Positions 34,240 to 46,172 of a stretch of 64,000 nt of DNA are shown one piece after another. Position 1 is the stretch's first letter. Every line of letters starts with the position of its first letter. A model generated the notes under the pieces. It was not told the DNA's origin. It saw only the letters and a program-made list of their open reading frames with translations, and ran no database searches. The stretch covers positions 315,685-379,684 of the forward strand of contig CM030723.1 of assembly GCA_018127085.1 (NCBI GenBank). Direction: 5' to 3'. The position numbers and the translations under genes were made by a program. Source of the stretch: Pneumocystis sp. 'macacae' (Eukaryota > Ascomycota > Pneumocystomycetes > Pneumocystales > Pneumocystaceae).

Positions 34240-35040
34240 TTATACACTTGGTTATTTCTAGATATATACCGTTTGTTTTCAGTTAATATTTTTGTTACAG
34301 CAGTTTTTTTTAAAAAATACTTTAAAAATTTTAATCAATATGTTTATTTCTTAATAATAAAAACAATCATATTATAACATTCAGTTTAGATGACTTGTTT
34401 GAATGTATATAATTTATAGTTTCAAAAATTATAATATTCATTGTCCTTTATATTTTAAAAATCGAATATTCTTTTTTTACAAATCTTCAAAAATGATCAG
34501 AAAACATACGAATATTCCATGGATTTACACAGATAATGTTTATATTTTTAATCATTTTCTCTCTCTCTTTAAACCCTATTTTCTAACTTTACGACTTTAC
34601 CAAACATAAACTATTTACACACATATTTTTATTCAAACTGTAATCCATATAAAAATTAATACCAAAAATTAAAATCATATGCTTTTGTCTTGATCATTTT
34701 CATTTTATATATTTAACCCTAGATTAGTCAATTCCCATCGTCTGCTCGATGTTTATGACAGTCTAAAGGAATAAGTTGAGATTTAAAAAACCCACACCTC
34801 GCAATATAATTCAAAAGATCAGCATATTTTTAACGTTTTTCGTAAATTTGAAAGTAAAGTGTATAAAGGTATACAAGACTTTTTTTATGAGAAAAATAGG
34901 TTTGAAGATATTTCAAAATCCCAAATTTAAGAGATTTAAGAAAAAGAAATGCCAGTAAACTTTCTAGAGAAAAGTATGTTCTTGAAAAGTAATTATTAAA
35001 AGTTCAAGTAGTCTAAAAGAAGGTTTTAGATAATTTATCT
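34240..35040. other. gene-free stretch DFP1 / SCP160
   Basis: About 800 bases between tandem genes. Two short open frames (34403-34609 and 34776-34958) consist of AT-biased codons with no family motif. Nothing else seen. Confidence 0.55.
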
Positions 35041-38000
35041 ATGGACAATCTGCCTTTGGATCAAACAAACACATCTTTTCATATAAAAAGAAATTACCAT
35101 ACAAATGGTAATAATAATGTTTCTAAAAAAAAATAATGATTGTTTAGATGAACGTCTTAACTATTCATTTACAGAAAACATAAATTGCAATTCATTGCCT
35201 AACTATCCCATTTTTAGTTTTAATTCAGAGGAATCTTTTCCATCACTTAAATCTTCAGTTGCAGCTTCTACGAAAATCGAAGGAAAGATAAAGAATACGA
35301 ATCAATTAGGGAACCATACTGCGCAGGTTGATAAAAAAAGTTATCCAAAGATAACTCCTTTAATTAAAACAACAATCGAAACATTACGCCTTGAAGCTAA
35401 CCAACAATCACCTTTAAAAGAATTTGGGAGTAAATCTACGGTTGGTGAGGTCGCCCGTCATGTTATGGAAGAAACACATACGCATATTGATATGTCCACT
35501 GCACGAAAAACTGGAATAACAACATTCTTGATACGCGGAAAACTTGATGATGTTCATCGTGCTCGTAGAATGTTGATGAAAGAATTAACGCAAAAGGTGG
35601 ATAAAGAAACAACATTTTTCTCTTCTAAAATATAAAGGTTACTATAAAATTATTAGTTCCTTTAAATACACTCGGTTCTATCATTGGTACTCGAGGAAAA
35701 GTTTTAAATAGTATCATTGAGAAGTCAGGAGCAAAAATACAGCTTCCAAAGCGTAATATTGGGAAAGATGTATCTATTCAGCATTCAGTTAATGAGTATA
35801 AAAATGAGATGGTGGAGATTATTATTACTGGAGACAAAGAAGGCGCTGAATCAGCAAAAAAAGAAATAGAAGCTATAGTGGAAGAAAAGGTATCTTTTTA
35901 TTCTTTTTTGACTATCTTAATGCTCTAGACTTCTCATATAACCCTAAAAATTACTTCAATAAACCCTGAATTTTATGGTTTAATACTAGGTTCGAATAAT
36001 TCAAGGATTAAGGAACTGGTCGAAGGAAAAGATCTCAGAATTGAAATTCCTTCTCCTTGTTTGGTTGATTCTGATGAAAAGTTTAAACCTATTATAATTA
36101 GTGGGGAAAGAAATCTTGTTAATAATGCAAAAATGCATATTGAAGCCTTATATTCAGAACTTCAACATACAACTGTTCAAGCATCTATTATTGTTGCTAA
36201 AAACTTACATAAATATATAGATGAAGGATTACAGCAAGATATCTTATCTCGATTACAATGTTCTTTGATAATTTCTCCTTCATCTGAAAATATATTAGTT
36301 CGCGGTTCTCCTATGTATATTGGGAAATGCATTCAAAATGTTATGGACAAAGCTAAATCTATGCATATAGATTTATTAGATATTACTAACGCACATTCTT
36401 TAGAAGCCGATCAGACTGCATATGCTAAAGATATTTCAAGATATCTTTTGAAAAAAAAAGAAATTACAAGAATAGAAAAAGACTATCAAGTACAAATTAC
36501 GCCACCTGCTTTAGAAACACTTTTGAAGCCTGGTTCAGATCATATTATATATGAATTTGCAGGTAACATTGAAAATGTTAAAAATGCTAAAAAAGAACTT
36601 ATGAAACTTATTAACTCATATCCCCCATATTGCATTTTAAGGCTAAATCTTGATCCACTATTGCATTGCCATATAATCGGTCAAAAGGGGAGAAATTTGC
36701 AAAAAATTAGAGAACAATATTTTATAGATGCCCTTTTTTCGGATGAAGATTCGTTCAATCCCGAAATTGTTCTTATTTATGAAGGAAAACCAGGGGAAGA
36801 GTTGTCTTCTGCAAATGCTGTTCAATCTGCACTTAATGATGTTGCAGAATTACTTAAAAAAACAGCAACAGAAATGTCTGATATAATTTCTCATGATATT
36901 CATATTCCTGATAGATATCATAAATATATACTAGGTCCTAAAGGCTCGACATTAAACTCTATCATAAAAAAATCAAATTCAGTAGTTAAGGTTAAATTTT
37001 CAACTGGCAAAAAAAAAGATACTGATAATACTATTATCGACGAAAACATGGTCAATGTAAGAGGTGTATCATTTGGCGTGGAGTATGTCGTTAGAGAAAT
37101 AGAGAAAATTGTGGAAGATTTAAAACTTCAAGAACTTCATTCATATTCAGTCACTTTTGATTTTCCACAAAAGTTCTTAAAAAATTTAGTTGGAAAAGGA
37201 GGCAGCAATATTATGAAAATAAAAGAAGAGTTAAACGTAAAGGTTGATTTTCAAGATGGAAAAGTTACTATTCAAGGATCTAAAAAGAATGTAGAAGATG
37301 CAAGATCACGTGTTGAAACTTTTGCAAAAAAAATGGAAGATCAAATGGTAATTCATTTATCTATTCCAGTGAAACATCATGGTAGTCTCATTGGTCAGAA
37401 TGGAAAATTTGTAAAACGACTTGAAGAAAAATATAAAGTTAAAATTAATTTTCCTCGTGAAAATTTAGAAAATAAAAATACTCATGATAAAAAATCAAAC
37501 ACAAAAAATGAAGTTACAATTCGTGGGGATAAAGTTTCAGCAACATCAGCAAAGTTAGAGTTATTGGATCTTTTAGATTATGAAAAAGAACATGGAAATA
37601 CAACTACTTTTACAATCCCTATGTCTGCTGTTCCTCAAATAGTAGGTAAGTCAGGAAACAATATTAATGATTTAAAAAATGAAACTGAGACTCGAATTGA
37701 AATTGAAAAATCTACATCTAATGATCCATCTGCTATGGCAACTGTTTTTATTCAAGGAACTAAAGAAGGAATAGAAAAAGCTAAAAAATCCATTCTTGAT
37801 ACTGTTAAAATGATCCAACAGCAAGTCACCCGTACTCTTTTTGTTGACAGGAAACATCATCGTACTCTTATAGGACCCGGAGGAAGTACTTTACGTAATA
37901 TTATAATTAGTTCAGGTGTAATTGGAGATCATACTCAACTTGCTAAAATAGTTCAATTTCCTAAAACGGAGAATATGTCTGATAAGATTATAATTAGTGG

Positions 38001-38820
38001 TGAAAATACACTAGTAGATAAAATTGCGGATAAAATTATATCTATGGTGAAAGAAATTGAAGAAAAAATAACACTTATTGTATCTATACCATCGTCTAAA
38101 ATGAAAATAATAATTGGGAGAGAAGGATGTATGCGAAAAGAACTTGAAGCGAAGTTTTCTGTTATAATTAGAATTCCTAGAAAATTCACTGATAATATAC
38201 AAGAAAACGTAGAAATAAAAATTATAGGAAAAAAAGAACAGGCAGAAAAAGCAGTAGAGGAAATAAATAACTTTATAAGAACAGAAGAGTGTTGCATAAT
38301 CAACATTCCTTTGAACTCTCATAAATGTATTTCAGAGAATGGTGCTTTTGCTCGTCGCATGAAAGCATTACACGGAGTAACAATAGAATATAATGATCAT
38401 TTGGTATCAAAAGAAGAATTAAGCAATGAAATAGAAGATCCTAATACAAAAATTAAAGATCTAAACAACGAATATCCATGGCATGTTATTGTAGATAAAG
38501 ATAATAAAGACATTTCATGGACATTAAAGGGAAAAATTGAAAAAATAGAACAAGTTAAAAATATTATTAACAAAATGGTTAAGCAAGTAAAACACTATAC
38601 GGCAACAGGTTACCTTAAAGTGCCTTCGAACTATCATGGAATAATCATAGGACAAGGTGGAATTAAAATATCTCAAATAAAAGCCGAAACGGGATGTTAT
38701 ATTAATGTCCCTCGTGTGAATAACGGTGATCTTATTACTTTAAGAGGAACGCTTGATGGTCTTGAGAAAGCACGAACAATGATCATAGATTCTCTTAATT
38801 TTGTACATAAAAATATATAA
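35041..38820 (+). CDS. SCP160: multi-KH RNA-binding protein, vigilin/Scp160 family
   Basis: Polysome- and ER-associated RNA-binding protein with many KH domains; implicated in translation and mRNA stability. Exons 35041-35107, 35148-35596, 35638-35889, 35929-38820; 1219 residues, almost the same as yeast Scp160 (1222). KH domains are marked by GxxG loops in series: IIGTRGK (35675), LILGSNNS, IIGQKGRN, ILGPKGST, LVGKGGSN, LIGQNGKF, IVGKSGNN, LIGPGGST, IIGREGC, IIGQGGIK. Several further degenerate KH modules lie between. The first exon of 22 codons (MDNLPLDQTNTSFHIK) joins in phase through a 40-nt intron that contains a run of nine A residues; without splicing the frame ends at TAA. The large last exon is open throughout. 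Family call secure; exact orthology (Scp160 or fission yeast Vgl1) not needed. Confidence 0.94.
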
Positions 38821-38889
38821 ATTTAATTATAAATTAATATATTAAAATATAAATTTATTTTAAACTATTTATTTTCAAACTCCAACAAA

Positions 38890-39244
38890 ATGGAGAATCA
38901 AAAAATTGTAGATATTTGTGATAGACAATATAATCAAGAAATGGCCTTTCTTCAAAGGATGAGAACTTTGAAATTCTATAAATTTGTTTCAAGATGTTAT
39001 AAACCTGTTACTTTTTATCTTTGGAATGAGTTAGTTAAACGAAAATAAAATCAATTAAAATAATATATTTTATAGAAAATATTTGAATGCTTCAAATTTT
39101 TTAGGAACTGATGCACTTGAAACTAAGTTCTGTGTTAAAAACCTAGAAACTGATTGGGGAATATATAAACGAGCAGTAATTCGTGCTGGAGACACCATTT
39201 CAATAGAATTTCCACTAGAATTATTAGAAGAAGGAGAAATTTAG
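38890..39244 (+). CDS. small unrecognised protein
   Basis: Two exons, 38890-39029 and 39076-39244, 102 residues. The first exon reads MENQKIVDICDRQYNQEMAF and continues through a basic-aromatic helix (LKFYKFVSRCYKPVTFYLWN). The 46-nt intron has normal ends (GTTAGT..TATAG), and the join is in phase. The second exon has WGIYKRAVIRAGDTISIEFP and an acidic end LELLEEGEI. Codon use and the presence of Trp, Cys and charged residues differ from the chance AT-rich frames nearby, which supports a real gene. No targeting signal or membrane helix. I do not recognise a family. Starts only 70 bases after SCP160 on the same strand. Confidence 0.6.
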
Positions 39245-40583
39245 CTAAAATTATATCATATACATTTTCTTAAAAAAATACAATTTATTAATTTAAAAAT
39301 GATATTAGCATATTTACATTTACATAATCCCTTTAATATATTTATAATAGAAATCCTACAGAAATATCTTACTAATAAAAAGAAATACAAGGATTCTGTT
39401 TTTACTAAAAAGCTAATTTTTGTAATTTAAACTTTTTTAATATATAAAAAAGGAAAATTCTAATATTAGTATATATTATCAAATATTACAAATACAATCA
39501 TCTATACATTCTAACTATATAAAATAACATTATTTTCAAAAATAGTTAATTATTTCTAATAAATTATATAAAATGATTCAAAATAATTACTTTCATCATT
39601 ATGTATAACATATAATAATTTAATTGATAAGAATTTTCTAGTTAAAGCTTATCTTTAAAATTCTTAAAGATTAATTATTTACATTACTATCATTATTAGA
39701 TTCTTTTTTCCTTTTTAAAAAGAGTTTTAACCTCTTTATAAGTACAATAAATCCTTTAATCATATTTTATTAATTTTCTTTTAAGAAAATAAAAATTATT
39801 TAAAAACTTTAAAAATATATTACTTATCAAAAAACATAAAATCGTTTATTTAAATATTCGTAATTATTACAAATGATATTTATTCATATTTCACATTAAA
39901 TATCTTTGAATGATTGTGATTCACGAAAAATCAACTATCCATTAAATATAAACATAGTTTTAGTAGTAAAAACATTTTTTATATCAAGATTTAAACTTAA
40001 TTTTCATTTTATACAGAACACATCATCTTTGACAGATATTTACATACAATTCTAAAAACAATAAAAGATATATTTATCAAGTCTAAAAAATCCTACACTT
40101 TATAAAAGTTTTTGAATTCATGGATTATTGAAATATCTTTAAAATAAAAAATACATGAATTATTTTTTTTTATTCTTTTAAAAATTTTTCTTGAAAAAAT
40201 CCCATTTTATTTAAAATTTTTTCTATAAATTTATTAAAAATTTAAATTTTTCTAAAATCATCATACTAATAAAATTTATAATTATTAAAAAAATGAAATA
40301 CTAAGAAAATAAGCATCTTTTGCTAAAATAATACCAAAATACATAAAAATATATTAAAAATAGATCTTTTTTTATGCTAATAATATTTTTTTTAATGGAT
40401 ATGTATCGAACATATCGAATAATTTTAAAGTTTTAAATTTACAATTTTTAAGAATTAACTTTTAAAATAAAAGTTTTATAAGTTGAATATACATATATTT
40501 ACTAAAAAACTGACAAAGTACAAGTGTTATTACATCTTATTTTAAAAAAAGAAAAAAAGATAAAAATATGATTTTTTTTCTAA
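39245..40583. other. 1.3-kb gene-free AT-rich stretch
   Basis: Largest empty interval in the window. Very AT-rich with long A and T runs. On the minus strand a 30-codon ATG frame (39763-39671) has a charged sequence but no support. No repeat array, tRNA or transposon feature recognised. Confidence 0.55.
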
Positions 40584-41765
40584 ATGAATAAAACCTTATC
40601 ACAACAATTTCCTGTTATTAAAAAAGATATTCTTTACAAAAAATCGGTCTTTCAATTACAGAAAAAAAGGAGAAGGCCATGGAGAAAACTTCTTTGGGTT
40701 AAACAAGATTATCCTGATAATTGGGTTGACAAATCATTTTTAAAAGAATTGCGGCGTAATGGTTTCAAATTTTTGATAACAAATCTTAGGAAAATGCTAA
40801 ATAACTTATAGTGAATGTACGGTTCTATGATTTTTGGTCTCTTTTTGTGGATAGCGTCGTTCTTACACAACATCTTTCTAGTATAGCCATATTTATTTGT
40901 GTATTTATTGCAATTTATCATGAACGTGTGTCTCCTGCCATTCTGGCCGGGATATCTACGGGTTTTACGATTTTTTGTTATATTTTCTGGGATCTGAGTA
41001 TGACTAAGTTCAATTGTAATCAAAATGTTCAAAATCGTGAATAATTCTATTATATATATATATATTTAATATTTTTTTAGGAAAAGAAATAATGAAATCT
41101 TCTATATTAATTGTTCTTACTATTTTCTGTATTTCTCCTATTTTAGAATCTCTTACAAAATCAACAACATCCGATTCAATATGGGCAATGACATTTTGTC
41201 TATTTTTAGCTAATATTTTTTTTCATGATTATTCTACAGCTGAATGGGCCAATAAAAAGTATAAGAGTTAAATATTTATTTTTGATGAAGCTTAATTTTT
41301 AGATTTCCTGGAACTTTATCTACCAATGCGGGTATGATGGCATCAGTTGTTCTTGCATCGCGTTTAACATCATATATTCATGTATTTTCACTAATTGTCT
41401 TTGCAGTTGAATGGTTTGCTTTATTTCCTATCTTTAGACGTTATCTTCGGGTAAATCCTAAAAATATAATTATTGTTTTTAACTATTTAAGCAAAATTTT
41501 TCATTTATAGTTCATCTTATTTTAACTATATTTCTTCTTACAGTAGCGTCAGTATTAATCGCATTGGAAATATCTTTTGCACTTACATTAGTATTTCTTT
41601 TTGGATTTTTTTTCATTTCTTTTGTATGTCCATTATGGATAATAAATCTTCAGAAATATAAAAGGTGTAGATATTTATTTATATATATTTATTATTTACA
41701 TTTCAAGTGAAATACATGGTCCTTGGGATATTGCAAAACCAAAATTAGGAAGCAATTCTGGGTAA
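40584..41765 (+). CDS. GPI2: GPI2 / PIG-C, subunit of GPI-GlcNAc transferase
   Basis: ER membrane subunit of the complex that adds N-acetylglucosamine to phosphatidylinositol, the first step of GPI-anchor synthesis. Exons 40584-40761, 40812-41036, 41081-41258, 41303-41450, 41492-41664, 41708-41765; 319 residues. The cytosolic N-terminus has the family motif WRKLLWVKQDYPDNWVDKSF followed by LKELRRNVNVRFYDFW. Multiple hydrophobic helices follow (AIFICVFIAIYHE, ILIVLTIFCISPI, DSIWAMTFCLFLANIFF). The motif FPGTLSTNAGMMASVVLASR is the best conserved PIG-C block. The C-terminus ends EIHGPWDIAKPKL, as in other PIG-C proteins. The splice at 41451-41491 was chosen because the nearer acceptor at 41510 breaks the frame. 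Confident family call. Confidence 0.92.
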
Positions 41766-42046
41766 TCTCTTTAATATAATTTTACTTTTATAAAAATTTA
41801 TATTCTTTTTCTGAAAAAAAACAAATCTTCATAGGCTTAATACATTATAAATAAAAAAACCAACATTAAAAATATTTTAAATTTTTTTAATGCATTACAT
41901 TAATCTTTATATTATTTATAAAATAATATTTTTTTGGAAAAATTAAAATTATATTATTATATCAATAAGCAAATATTATAAAAATACTACAGTTAACTAC
42001 TTTTGTACTTAAAAAGATAAAAATAAATGTATAAATATAATTTTTA

Positions 42047-42272
42047 TTAATATATTCGTTTGCTTACCATAGAATATCTTTCAAGAGTATATAGTAAATG
42101 CTTTTGATTTTTATCTTTAGAATTGTTCTGAGTATTGTTTAAACATGATTTCACTTTTTCGTCAATTTCCTAAAATAAATAAACTAAATAAAATAAACAT
42201 ATAAATATAATTCAATTTTACCTTTTGATCAAGACAAACATGCTTTTTTATTTTAAATTCTTGATTTTCCAT
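42047..42272 (-). CDS. candidate two-exon micro-protein (57 residues)
   Basis: Exons 42272-42222 and 42169-42047. The first reads MENQEFKIKKHVCLDQK and ends at a good donor (GTAAAA); the second begins after TTTATTTTAG, reads EIDEKVKSCLNNTQNN and ends with HLLYTLERYSMV. The join keeps the frame and yields a highly charged, non-repetitive peptide unlike the chance frames around it. It has two cysteines but no CX3C or CX9C pattern. No family recognised. It lies between the 3' ends of GPI2 (convergent) and EMP65 (same strand, 80 bases upstream). A further exon after 42104 (GTAAGC) cannot be excluded. Confidence 0.4.
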
Positions 42273-42352
42273 AATTTTATCATAGTAAGTATATGAAAAT
42301 TTAATAAGTACTATATTTAAAATTAATTTTATAATTATCAAGCTTTTATTTC

Positions 42353-44309
42353 TTAAAAATATGCCTCAATAAATAATACAAACAAACCATAAAAAGAATA
42401 AAATTGCAATAAAAGTTCCATAAAACATAAAAAAATTATCCTTTTTACTGTTATTTATAATACATTAAAAATGAACTAACCTTACAAATCAAAAATATAT
42501 ATTTTAAAAATGTACTATTTGATATTTTTATGTTAACAAATTTAGCAGGATAAAAAATTCTCCATATCTTAAAAAATGCCTGAATTATTAAACATGTTAA
42601 AGGTAAAACAGGAAGTCCAATTTTCCGAGAAACATAGTATGGCTTTTTAATATATATCTATATCAGTTAAAAATTTATAATTTCAAGATTTCCAAATTTA
42701 CATTTTCTTTATTTTTAAAATTAATATAATAACTAGAAAGGACACCTATAAACTGTTGATATATAGATGACTCCATATGATTAAACTTTATAACAAAAAC
42801 ATGTTTAATCCAATCTACAATCATTTCTGAACCTATAACCAGTAATATAGGTGATGTAACCATAAAAAAAATAGAATAAAAAAAATCAAAAAAAGAGCTA
42901 GAAAGTAATGAAGATGTAGATTCTTGGTTATATATCTCAACTAAATTTCTAAATAATACTATAGTGAGTATTAAACTTAATTGAAATCGTTCAACAATAT
43001 CTACAAAAAATATAAATATTTAAAAAAATATATAACAAAAATACCTGCTAATGTCATTTGAAGTACATTCTCTTTTTCAAACTTTTTAAATACAGTTCCT
43101 TTAATTTCTACAAATTGACTAGATATAAGAAGAGTTAACAACGCATTTGAATAAGAATTAACAGTAACATTTAAGGTCATAACTTGATAAAATAACGTAG
43201 TAGTGTGCAAAACTGAATTATTAAAATAACATTTTAAAATTATATGATAACTATACCATTAGTTATAAGAACAAGAATAAAATATGGAATGAGGTTTAAA
43301 TAATAATCTTTAATTAAATTTTCTTTAGTAGATATTTTTGAAAAAAAAAAGTCTACAACGTCTTGCCCAAATGCAGAAAAAAGACGGTCTCCAATCTACA
43401 TTATATTATAAAAATTATTATATTATATAGTTAGATACTTCTAAAACACTGTATATAACATAAAGCTTAATAGTGGCTTGCCCACGGATATTATGATAAA
43501 TACGACTAGCATCTAATTTCTGAAGAATAATGCATGTTCCCAAGATCAAAAAACCTTCAAAAAGATCAATTTTTTCACTAGACTTTAAATTTCTATAGAA
43601 TTTAACAATAATAATGAAAATGTAAATATTATACCCTTTTATAAGACTATTATTTTTTAATAGAAAGATATTCTTTAAGATTTTATATAAAACTTTTAAA
43701 AATTTAAGTGGAGATATTGTAAAAAAATACAACACACTATCAAGACAAAAAAGCCAACCAAAGAACAAAACCTTCATTGTCATTTAAGAAAATAAAATAA
43801 TCAAAAACTACCTTTTCTAATTCTCTAGGAACAAGTAAAAAATTAACCAAATCGTCTCTTTTTTCATTTATTTCAAATTCTGTTGCAGAAAGTTCTTTTA
43901 ACAAATGTTTCCACAAAAAACTTAACTGATAGCCTTTAAAATACTTCAAAGAATTCTCATAAAAGTGCTTATTAGTTCTTTTAGAAGTATTATGCATATC
44001 TTTTTTAAACAAATGTCCATTGAAATTAATTGATCTTTGAGATCTCAAAAACGTTGGTGATCTAGAAGAAAATGAATTCTCGTTATACTCTTTTTGTCTC
44101 TTCTGTTTTCCATAAGGAACAGAAAATATCCTTTTTTCTAATCTATTTTTAAATTCAAATTGCTCAAAAGAATCTTTATTTTCATATAATATTTCTTCAT
44201 AACTTTTACACTTTCTAGATACTAAATATGGATGCGAAACTTTTGTATTTGAACTCCTATTTGAATCTTTGATATCTGTCTTTTTCTCCAAATTATTCGT
44301 TACTTTCAT
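42353..44309 (-). CDS. EMP65: TAPT1/Emp65-family ER membrane protein
   Basis: Multi-pass membrane protein of the TAPT1/Emp65 (Pfam DUF747) family. In yeast Emp65 partners Slp1 at the ER to protect folding soluble proteins. Exons 44309-43812, 43771-43635, 43592-43439, 43395-43257, 43212-43045, 43000-42702, 42642-42486, 42447-42353; about 548 residues. The N-terminal 150 residues are charged and disordered. The family domain contains GWLFCLDSVLYFFTISPLK, HNIRGQATIKLYVIYSVLE, IGDRLFSAFGQDVVDFF, LFYQVMTLNVTVNSYSNALL, FVEIKGTVFKKFEKENVLQM and SEMIVDWIKHVFVIKFNH. The last exon is a hydrophobic helix. The 42-nt stretch 43634-43593 has GT..AG ends, no stop and would add a hydrophobic 14-residue insert, so it is treated as an intron. 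The final splice uses donor 42485. Confidence 0.9.
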
Positions 44310-44734
44310 AATAAAAAATCAAGTTATCTATAATAAATTTTCATATAATTTTCACAATTTAATTTATATTTTAATTTAACTCTTCAATCAATTCGGATGT
44401 TTTTTACCAAAACCCTATCATAAAAACCTTTTTTTAATATACTTTTTAAATTTCATAAATTACAAATTAATCGTAATTATCAATTTAATCTACATAATGT
44501 TAAATTATATATAATTTCATTGATTTAAATAAAATTAACAAAAAAATATTTTAAATAATAAACTGATTTTGTAAATTCTATAGCCAATATAACAATTACA
44601 ATATTTGCTAAATTCATTTTACAAAAAAGTATTTATTATTTATTATTGACTATGATTAATTCCTGAAGCCAAAGATAAGTTGAAAAAAAGGAAACTCAAA
44701 TACTCATAAGTTATATAATAACCAATTATAAAAA
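44310..44734. other. intergenic region CDC2 / EMP65
   Basis: Tandem genes on the minus strand. AT-rich region with the EMP65 promoter; nothing else seen. Confidence 0.55.
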
Positions 44735-45908
44735 CTACAGAATCACATTAGATTTATTTACATGAACAAAATCATTGAAATATGGATGATCAAGAGCCCT
44801 TTTTGCACTTATGCGCTCTGAAGGATAGTATCTAAGACATTTCTATGTATATATTAGAACTTTTACAATTCTTATGGATTAAATACTTGTAACAAATCTA
44901 TTCCATCACTGTCAAGTTCTGTAATTAATTCTGAAAGGCTTTTTGGAGACCATTTAGGGAACGTTGCCTTAAAGTCTGGATAAGATGTAATACCAGGCCA
45001 AGAATTTTCATCAGGGGTCCCTAATATTCTATAAAAATAAATATATCATATTTTCAAAAAGAAAAAATTTCACCTAAATATTCTAAATATCTCATCAATT
45101 TCTGAATCTCCTGGAAAAAGAGGTTTCTTTGTTGCCATTTCAGCAAAAATACATCCAATACTCCATATGTCAAGAGCAGTCGCATATTGTCGACCACCCA
45201 AAAGAACTTCAGGAGCACGATACCAAAGAGTAACAACTTCATGAGTATACCCACGAAGAGGAACACCAAACGCACGAGCAAGACCAAAATCAGCAAGTTT
45301 AAGATTTCCTTCGCGATCAATAAGAAGATTTTGTGGTTTTAGGTCGCGATGAAGAATGCGATGAGAATGGCAGTATTTCACTCCAGACACAAGCTGAGAC
45401 ATGAACTTTTTGATCATTTCTGCACCTAACATCATATCTTTTGGAATACTGTTCATATATTTTTTTAAATCTGCAAAAAATAAAAAAAAAACGAATAAAA
45501 AAAAGAAAAAAGCACCTAAATCAAGAAACTAACAATATTAAATCATACTTCATTGCATAAAAATAACACTTACTTCAAAAACAAGATACAGGCGTGACTC
45601 TTGATGGACAATATTCAAGAGCCTAATTTTAACATAAAAATCCTCTTAAAAAGCAAAAAAACATACCTTACAACATTGTCATTATGCATCTCCTTTAAAA
45701 GAGAAATTTCACGGATTGCTGTGCTCGGAACTCCTTCATCTTCTGCCTCCAATCGGATTTTTTTAAGTGCTACTATAGTACCATTTTCAAGGTCTTTTGC
45801 TTTATAAACCACGCCATAGGTCCCTTCAATTGTTATTCATCTGTAAATGCTTGAAATATTCTGTCTTTTACCTTCTCCTACCTTCTCTAGCCTCTGATAT
45901 TGTTCCAT
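44735..45908 (-). CDS. CDC2: cyclin-dependent kinase Cdc2/Cdc28
   Basis: Master cell-cycle kinase. Exons 45908-45872, 45823-45667, 45622-45574, 45528-45516, 45470-45074, 45028-44887, 44842-44735; 300 residues. Motifs: start [20 protein letters not shown] with the inhibitory Thr-Tyr, [20 protein letters not shown] (the PSTAIR cyclin-binding helix), [22 protein letters not shown], activation threonine in [14 protein letters not shown], and the CDK insert [14 protein letters not shown]. Exon 4 is only 13 nt (TTTCTTGATTTAG) and encodes the conserved FLDL of FLDLDLKKYM. The C-terminus reads [17 protein letters not shown]. The protein matches my recollection of Pneumocystis carinii Cdc2 nearly throughout, which is the main clue to the genus. 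Very secure. Confidence 0.97.
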
Positions 45909-45953
45909 AGTTTACCATCAATTATTTTGCAATCATGTTGTTATTATAGATGA

Positions 45954-45963
45954 GTCACGTGAC
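45954..45963. promoter_or_regulatory. GTCACGTGAC palindrome in the CDC2 / FMN1 divergent promoter
   Basis: Perfect 10-bp palindrome with a CACGTG E-box core, 46 bases upstream of the CDC2 start codon. It is flanked by TGA-GT on the left and ACTCA further right, so the symmetry extends imperfectly to about 18 bases (45951-45968). E-boxes of this kind bind bHLH factors such as Cbf1 or Pho4 in yeasts; the factor here is unknown. Confidence 0.5.
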
Positions 45964-46172
45964 ACTCACTACAGTAACCTTTGTTGGAAGATAAAATGAT
46001 TTATAAACAAAAAAAGAATCTGTTAAAAAAAATGGAATTATAAAATTGTTTTGTTTGAATGAAAATAAAAATTTTAGGAATCTGTTTTTTTTCAGCCAAA
46101 AATATTTTTTTTTTTTATAAAATAAACATCATTAAATCAACGTTCTATTATAATTTCTAAATCTTTTATGAA

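Noticed and set aside
37953..38322. Two long antisense ORFs inside SCP160
   Set aside because: Shadows of the KH-rich coding strand; no start context or motif.
39671..39763. 30-codon charged ORF on the minus strand
   Set aside because: Too short, no splice partners or homologue recognised.
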